DNA from: Stachybotrys elegans
Taxonomy: Eukaryota; Ascomycota; Sordariomycetes; Hypocreales; Stachybotryaceae
Length of the DNA stretch: 64,000 bases
Assembly (NCBI GenBank): GCA_020746835.1
Contig: JAGPNK010000009.1
Location: 372,001 to 436,000 of the forward strand
Reading direction: 5' to 3'
Below, piece after piece: positions 58,268-64,000 of the stretch (its first letter is position 1; the number at the start of each line of letters is the position of its first letter). The notes under the pieces were generated by a model. It saw only the letters and a program-made list of their open reading frames with translations, made no database searches and was not told where the DNA came from. A program made the position numbers and the translations under genes.

Positions 58268-58731
58268 GTTGGCGAAGAAAACAAATTAGGTATTGAGCTC
58301 GAAATTATCGATAGGCGGCGAGCGCAGCTCAAGAATCGGGCGCGACGAGCCAATGACTCTGACCGGGCGCGTATGTGAAGAGGTTGGTCAACTCGGCAGC
58401 GCCTCCGTTACTATGGCGTCGCAGAAAAAGAGGTACTACGGTGAGTTGAACCTGGATCTACATACAACAAAGGAAAGCAGTTGGCAGCAGCTCCACAAAC
58501 AAAAAAACGCGGGTGCTGGTCCCCACTCCGGCAGCCAAGGGACGCAGCACCTCTAAGCCCACCCACTTGCATCCTGCATAACCTTAGCCAGCAGCATTAT
58601 CAACAGCCGGCACCTAAAAAACAACATTCGACGGATTCGGCATTCTCATATTGCGGGTTGAAGCTATAGCAGATTTTATACGGCCCTCACTTGGAGACTT
58701 CCACACGCTGCCCGAGGCACAACTTCTCACA
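58268..58731. promoter_or_regulatory. Shared divergent promoter NUP82 / CBC2
   Basis: 464 nt between the two start codons. It contains an ATG-initiated short frame at 58413 (MASQKKRYYGEL...) that continues to 58556 and could be a CBC2 leader uORF, and an AT-rich patch near 58610-58680. Confidence 0.6.
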
Positions 58732-59379
58732 ATGGCTCCCGCCGTACGGAGCACCGTCGACCGCCTCGACAGGCCCAGCGCATACTACCAAGGCAAAGTG
58801 AGCCGCTGCGCACACCTCTAGACTCAGTCATGGGCCTCTTAACTAACTAGACATTTAGAATAAGCGAAGACGCGATCGCGACGAAGAGCCCTCCGAACAG
58901 CAGGAGCCACAAGTCGATCCTCTCGCCAATGCGACCACACTTTACGTTGGCAACCTGTAGGCGGCCCAATGCACTTCCCACCGCAACCCTGACTTACCAC
59001 TCGCTCTCTCCATAGATCATTCTACACAACCGAGGAGCAGGTGTACGAGCTCTTCTCCAAATGCGGCGAGATCAAGCGACTGGTCATGGGCCTTGACCGT
59101 TTCAACAAGACACCCTGCGGCTTCTGCTTCGTAGAGTACTACACGCACCAAGACGCGCTCGACTGCATGAAATACATTGGCGGGACGAAGCTGGACGAAC
59201 GCATCATCCGCACAGATCTCGACCCCGGGTTCGAGGAGGGAAGGCAGTACGGCCGCGGCAAGTCGGGTGGACAGGTCAGGGACGAGTATCGCGAAGACTA
59301 TGACGAGGGACGCGGTGGTCTCGGCCGAGCGATACAGGATCACAAAGTCGGGGACTACGACGATAGGCCTGCGAGGTAG
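58732..59379 (+). CDS. CBC2: Nuclear cap-binding complex small subunit Cbc2 (CBP20)
   Basis: Binds the 7-methylguanosine cap of nuclear transcripts together with Cbp80/Sto1. Three exons: 58732-58797, 58859-58956 and 59016-59379 (175 aa); introns are 61 and 59 nt. The single RRM shows RNP2 (TLYVGNL) and RNP1 (GFCFVEYY). The tyrosines of PSAYYQGK just after the N-terminus correspond to the cap-stacking Tyr of CBP20, and [22 protein letters not shown] is the conserved C-terminal cap-contact region. A basic KRRRDRDE patch sits between them. The tail is Asp/Arg/Gly-rich. The protein is complete and canonical. Confidence 0.95.
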
Positions 59380-59787
59380 CCCGTAGGCGGTGGAATAGAA
59401 ATCAAGGAGGCAGCGTGCCAAGGCACCAGGCGGGTTATGGCATCAGGAACAAAAGACAAGAAGACGATGCAGAAGGAGCGCGCAAGGGAGCATCCAGGAG
59501 GCGCTCATGATCGAGGCTGAAATCCAGCCCCCAAGTCCTCCGATTCCATGCAGATCTATCAGAGCGTCTTGTGCAAGTAATTTAGATTCGACTGTCTCCC
59601 CAACAGCCCATGATGCGATACGACCAGTATCCGAAGCCCAATACTCCTGTCACGAAGTACAAATGGTAGTAAATCAAACAATTGTTGTACAATCGGCGTA
59701 TGCGAGGCCATTGGCCTCCTCTTCCCACCGCCGCCACATGGTGCATAGTTTTCCACTCTTTCTTGTCCCCCATACTCTCTCTGTCGC
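59380..59787. other. Convergent 3' flanks of CBC2 and MRPL31
   Basis: 408 nt between stop codons, holding both 3' UTRs. No further gene seen. Confidence 0.6.
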
Positions 59788-60196
59788 TTAGAAACCCGGG
59801 GGGTTGACTCTCTGGGACACCCTCGTCCACTTTGGCAGCTCTGTCGGCGCAGGTTAGCACAAAACCGCTCCGCCCAATGCCTCCAACCCCCAGAGCAAGG
59901 AGGCAGGAAAACGCACTGTGGATGCCCTTGCGGTACTTCTTCGCGTATCGGCTGAACATGGTGTACTTGTCTCTGGGCAGCATCTCCGCCTCGGTGGGCA
60001 TCTCGGCCTGCCAGCGCTGGATGGACTCGAGCTTGTGGCCCTGCTTGGCGAGGGCCGAGTCGAGCGTCGCGACGACGCTGTCGACGGCTCGCATCCGTAA
60101 TCGGTGGCGGCGCTTCTGGAACTTGGACAGCCTCCAGGGGATCTTCCACAGAAGGCCGCTCGAGAGCGGGTTCGTGATTCGAAAGGGACCGAACAT
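59788..60196 (-). CDS. MRPL31: Mitochondrial large-subunit ribosomal protein mL60 (Mrpl31)
   Basis: Fungal mitoribosome subunit. Two exons: 60196-59917 and 59840-59788 (110 aa); the 76-nt intron uses donor GTGCGT and joins KGIH to KLPKWTRV through a split Lys codon. The protein begins MFGPFRITNPLSSGLLWKIPWRL and continues with a strongly basic helix (KFQKRRHRLRMRAVDSVV), then PTEAEMLPRDKYTMF, and ends WTRVSQRVNPPGF, the conserved family C-terminus. The ATG at 60196 is chosen because homologues start MFGPFR; the frame is open further upstream. Without splicing the frame would run on into unrelated sequence. It diverges from TRS20. Confidence 0.93.
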
Positions 60197-60624
60197 GGTG
60201 TTTCCTCCGAGGGTTGTGTTGTCGTCGAGCTGTTCGTTCGATCGGCGCTCAAGTGACAAGGCGGTATGTTATCATGTATTTTTTTTTCTTGGGCTGGATG
60301 AAGCTTTCGATGGAGGCTTCTGCAAGGGGAAAGATGGATCGGAATATTGAGACTCCCGGGCAAACAGCGTGCACATCCCCCCGTTTAGTGGGCGTGCGAC
60401 CCACCCTACTACCTCTGTTTGTCCATCTACCTAGGCGGAATGGCAGCTTGAAGCACCACCGACATAATGGGGGAATAGCATCCAACGAGCCGACCCAGCC
60501 ATACCACGACGACCACGAACCCCCCTAACGTGTGCGCGCGCACCCACGGCCCGAAACCGCCTGTCCATAAACCGACGAGAATTTCTCCTCTCCCTCGCCC
60601 TTCGCCGATGCGCGCGCCGCCACG
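60197..60624. promoter_or_regulatory. Shared divergent promoter MRPL31 / TRS20
   Basis: 428 nt between two start codons, including a T9 tract at about 60279-60287. No TATA box recognised. No coding frame of its own. Confidence 0.55.
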
Positions 60625-61183
60625 ATGAGTTACTACTTCGCCATCGTAGGCACGCAGGACAACCCGCTCTTCGAGTACGAATTCGGCACCTCCAAGCAGG
60701 GCGGCGACGGGCAGTCGCGCTTCACGGAGCAGCTGCGGCACCTCAACCAGTTCATCCTACACTCGAGCCTCGACGTCGCTGAGGAGGTGCAGTGGTCACA
60801 TGGTCAGATGTAGGAGCCTCCCCCCTTCTTCCTTCATGAGGGTGCCGCGCATTTGCTTACATCCATGGGCACGACAATATAGGTACCTCAAGTGCATTGA
60901 CAAATTCTTCAACAATTACATCTCGTGCTTTGTTACCGGCGGCAATGTCAAGTTCCTGCTACTGCACCAGCCGCCCGCTTCCTCGGGCACGTCGCGTTCG
61001 TCCACAGCCGTCGGCGTCAACCCAACCAGCCCGGCGACAGAGGAGGCCATCAAGATGTTCTTTACAGAAGTCTATGACAACTGGGTCAAGGCTATGATGA
61101 GCCCTTTCTACAAAGCCAACATGGAGGTCACGAGCCCAGTATTTAGGCAGCGAGTGGCGGCAGCAGGGCGGAAATACCTTTAA
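60625..61183 (+). CDS. TRS20: TRAPP complex subunit Trs20 (sedlin/TRAPPC2)
   Basis: Core subunit of TRAPP, the Rab/Ypt1 exchange factor of ER-Golgi and intra-Golgi traffic. Two exons: 60625-60809 and 60883-61183 (161 aa); the 73-nt intron splits a Met codon (GQ-M-YLKCIDKF). The longin-fold start MSYYFAIVGTQDNPLFEYEF is diagnostic for sedlin, followed by LNQFILHSSLDVAEEVQW and NYISCFVTGGNVKFLLLH. The C-terminal helix EEAIKMFFTEVYDNWVKAMMSPFY is the conserved end. A short Ser/Thr-rich insertion (about 20 residues) sits before it. Complete. It converges on histone H4, with 258 nt between stops. Confidence 0.96.
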
Positions 61184-61441
61184 GCAGACGTTAATGATAC
61201 CAAATGTTCCATTCATGTATACTATCCCATGCTGAGACAACTGAAGCGAATAGGCAGAGCAATCACGTCAAGGTTTACACGAGTAGCAATGTAAAATCAT
61301 GTGGTATTCATTTCGATGGAGGTCGTCTACCAAGACGCCTAGTATCATGTCCCATCCCCAAACGCCGAAACAACTTGTAAAGCGAAGACACGTCGCATTT
61401 ACCTCCCGCAAATAACCATCCAGACCAAGTAGAGTATACAC

Positions 61442-61942
<501 letters not shown>

Positions 61943-62964
61943 ATTGATGGATGTATTAAAAGTAGTGAGAGAGGTGTGTGTATTGGGACGCGTTATCGCG
62001 ATGACGTGCAGTTCAAGATAGATGAGCGGAAAGTGGTTATGCAGGCAGTGTGAGAGGGAAGAGGGAAAGGGGAAAGGCTCTGTTGCGGGGGAGGGCGGAG
62101 GGGGAAAATAAATACGTGCGCGCAATCAGCCAGCAAACGCGCGTGTTGGATCAGTAAGTGCAGCTAAGCTAAATTGGGCCGCTGAAGGGGGGTGTGTGGG
62201 TGAGCAGCCAGTAAGAAAAAGAGGAATAATGTGGCAGGCAAATCAGCGAGGTACCTAGCTGATTTGATTATTGGCAACGCGTGCTGGGGGGGAGCCGTGC
62301 GTGCTCTTTTTTTTTTCTGAGTCGGTGTACCGCGTTTGGAACAAATTCCAGCTGATGGGCCCTGGCTCCATTTCTGTCATCCCCTTCCCCCCATTTTCTG
62401 GAAAGCGCGTATCGGGCTTAGTGCGATTGTAGGGGTGGTCCGGGCGCGGCAGGCACCAGCGTTACCAATGGGCGTCATTAAGGTTACTAGGTACAGGGGC
62501 ACCACAGCCAAACCCCAATTGTGCACTGCGTACCACTTGAGATGCTGTGTTACGTGACAAGAGGAATTCTATGTACATTCCTGACCACCATGGATGCACA
62601 CCCAGCTTGCATGCATTATCCTCTCGATTCGCTGCGTTAGACTCGTCCCCTAAGCTATAACGCCCGGACTTTGATAGTGTACACAAAATGCTTCAACGCA
62701 TGCCCAACTACTGATACTACCAATCCCACTTCGCCCAAGATACGACAACCCAAGGTCGACAGCCAACCGGGCTTGTCGCCGTCTTCCAGAACGCCGATGC
62801 CATGCAACATGTCCTCGTGCTCGTAATGATCTAGTTGCCGATACTCCTGCCGCTGCCTCAAGGAATTCGAACCCAATACTTCTGTTACAGCCATTCCATC
62901 TCGCCCTCTGCTAGACTCCTCATACCTTTTTTTATCCAATACTGTATGAAGAGAAGCTGTGGCA
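61943..62964. other. Histone H4 promoter and CDC27 3' flank
   Basis: 1 kb between the H4 start and the CDC27 stop, both genes on the minus strand. A purine/pyrimidine-rich segment lies at 62050-62110, AAATAAATA at about 62105-62113, and a T9 tract near 62309-62318. The GGAATTCGAACCC at about 62864 was checked as a tRNA T-arm and rejected. No H3 gene. Confidence 0.6.
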
Positions 62965-64000
62965 TCATCCCATCATTGAATCGTCCATGGGCACGTCGCG
63001 TTCCAAACTTTCAATTGCCTGCTTGATCCTGGGCCCGGCCTGGAATTGTGTTAGTGGCAGCATTCTCGGTGTGCAATGCTGGAGATATCTCACCTTTGGG
63101 TCCAGTGCCAGTGCTATTGTAAAGTGACGCACTGCCAGTTGCCTCTCGTCCATCTTCTGGTACAACGAACCAAGAAGAAAATGAACCGTACCCTCATCGG
63201 GAGCGAGGTCTTTCAAGATCATCAGCTCTTTCTGTGCAGCCTCGACTTGGCCAACCGCCAAAAGTGCGCGAGCCTTCTTGTACCGCGTCTGGGCAGCCTT
63301 CGGTGCCAGCTCGACGGCTTTGCTGTAAGCCTGCAATGCTGGCAGGATCTGCTTCTGTTTCTCCAGAATGGTGCCGATGCAGCAGATCAACACAGCATTG
63401 TTGGGGTTGATGCATCGTGCGGCATGGAAGTGCGCATGTGCCTTGTCAAAGGCTCCAAGACGCTCCTGGACCCTCCCGATGCCATAATAAGCGTTGTAGT
63501 GGCGGCGGTCTGCTGATATCGCTTGTCGATAGGCCGTGAGGGCTTTATCAAACTCTTCGTTGGTGACATGCTCATGCCCTTGAAGAGTAAAGGCGTACGC
63601 AAACTTGGGGTCCAGCTGCGTGGCTCTCTTAAAGCAGCGCAGGGCCTGCTCGTGATCTCGAGCAAGAGACCAGGCGTTTCCAAGGGCACACCATGCTTGG
63701 GGTGAGTGCCAGGCAGCGTCCACGAGCTCGTGGGCCAGAAAGGATAGGTCGGTTTCTCGTTTGAGGTGCCACAAGACAGTTGAGTAAACCTCCATATCTT
63801 GTAATCTGGAAGGTGCCTGGACTCGCATCTTTCTGAAGAACTTTTCTGCGTCGGAATAGGATGCTTGTTCATAATGTGCTCGTCCCATCTGGGCCAGGAC
63901 CCAGGGGCTATTCTGCTGCGTTAGTGGTAGTGAGGCAAAGGACTGCAGCGCCTCCTGGCAATGGAAATTAGAAAGTTGATAGTAGCCATTGCCTAGCCTC
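62965..64000 (-). CDS. CDC27: APC/C TPR subunit Cdc27/APC3 (3' part, truncated by window edge)
   Basis: Cdc27 (BimA/nuc2 type) is a TPR scaffold of the anaphase-promoting ubiquitin ligase that binds the activators Cdc20/Cdh1. Only the C-terminal part is visible: one exon open from the window edge (64000) to 63094, a 54-nt intron (63040-63093), and the last exon 63039-62965; about 326 residues. At least seven tandem TPR motifs are visible, with highly conserved stretches such as SPQAWCALGNAWSL, ATQLDPKFAYAFTLQGHEHV, SADRRHYNAYYGIGRV, INPNNAVLICCIGTILEK and LKDLAPDEGTVHFLLGSLYQKM. After splicing the C-terminus reads LDPKAGPRIKQAIESLERD..., as in homologues. The intron length is a multiple of three without a stop, so an unspliced reading also stays open. 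The start lies to the right of the window. Confidence 0.95.
   Translation of the reverse strand, partial: RLGNGYYQLSNFHCQEALQSFASLPLTQQNSPWVLAQMGRAHYEQASYSDAEKFFRKMRVQAPSRLQDMEVYSTVLWHLKRETDLSFLAHELVDAAWHSPQAWCALGNAWSLARDHEQALRCFKRATQLDPKFAYAFTLQGHEHVTNEEFDKALTAYRQAISADRRHYNAYYGIGRVQERLGAFDKAHAHFHAARCINPNNAVLICCIGTILEKQKQILPALQAYSKAVELAPKAAQTRYKKARALLAVGQVEAAQKELMILKDLAPDEGTVHFLLGSLYQKMDERQLAVRHFTIALALDPKVRYLQHCTPRMLPLTQFQAGPRIKQAIESLERDVPMDDSMMG

Noticed and set aside
58413..58556. Short frame MASQKKRYYGEL... upstream of CBC2 considered as a separate gene
   Set aside because: Only 47 codons with no family; better explained as a leader uORF or chance.
62850..62880. GGAATTCGAACCC, resembling the complement of a tRNA B box
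   Set aside because: Flanking bases do not form T-arm, acceptor or anticodon stems.

Overview
The window looks like nuclear chromosomal DNA of a filamentous ascomycete, most likely a Sordariomycete and perhaps Hypocreales (inference from gene content and intron style; no species is claimed). Most genes are split by short introns of about 50-130 nt with GT..AG ends and CTRAC-like branch sites. There are no operons, Shine-Dalgarno sites, CRISPR arrays or intact mobile elements. I could support 19 protein-coding genes confidently, 16 of them with spliced reading frames rebuilt from the sequence. I found no tRNA or rRNA gene.

Left part (1-15335) is gene-poor. It holds a single gene, a TALE/KN homeodomain transcription factor on the minus strand (3876-5277), flanked by 3.9 kb and 10 kb without recognisable coding sequence. 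From 15.3 to 24.3 kb come an unusual multidomain protein on the minus strand (caspase-like C14 domain, homeodomain-like helix-turn-helix, rhodanese-like domain lacking its cysteine, coiled coil), the ER protein Pbn1 on the plus strand, and a seven-exon Zn2Cys6 regulator of War1/Leu3 type.

The centre (24.5-39.9 kb) holds the Hsp98/Hsp104 disaggregase head-to-head with the mitochondrial large-subunit protein mL67/Mhr1, a sulfotransferase-like P-loop protein, prephenate dehydratase (phenylalanine synthesis), the Ste11-type MAPKKK (SAM, RA and kinase domains) and a gamma-glutamylcyclotransferase-like protein. A second gene-poor stretch (39.9-45.7 kb) precedes an AT-hook protein with a fungal_trans_2-like C-terminus. 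Next come an EBP-type sterol isomerase (49.8-50.8 kb) and a proline-rich protein of unknown function.

The right part (55.5-64 kb) is dense and housekeeping: nucleoporin Nup82 and cap-binding Cbc2 diverge from one promoter, as do mitochondrial mL60 (Mrpl31) and TRAPP subunit Trs20. These are followed by a lone histone H4 gene and the 3' part of the APC/C TPR subunit Cdc27, cut by the window edge. The genes do not form one pathway. The item most worth follow-up is the caspase-homeodomain-rhodanese fusion, together with a homeobox intron whose retention would insert 20 residues just before the recognition helix.
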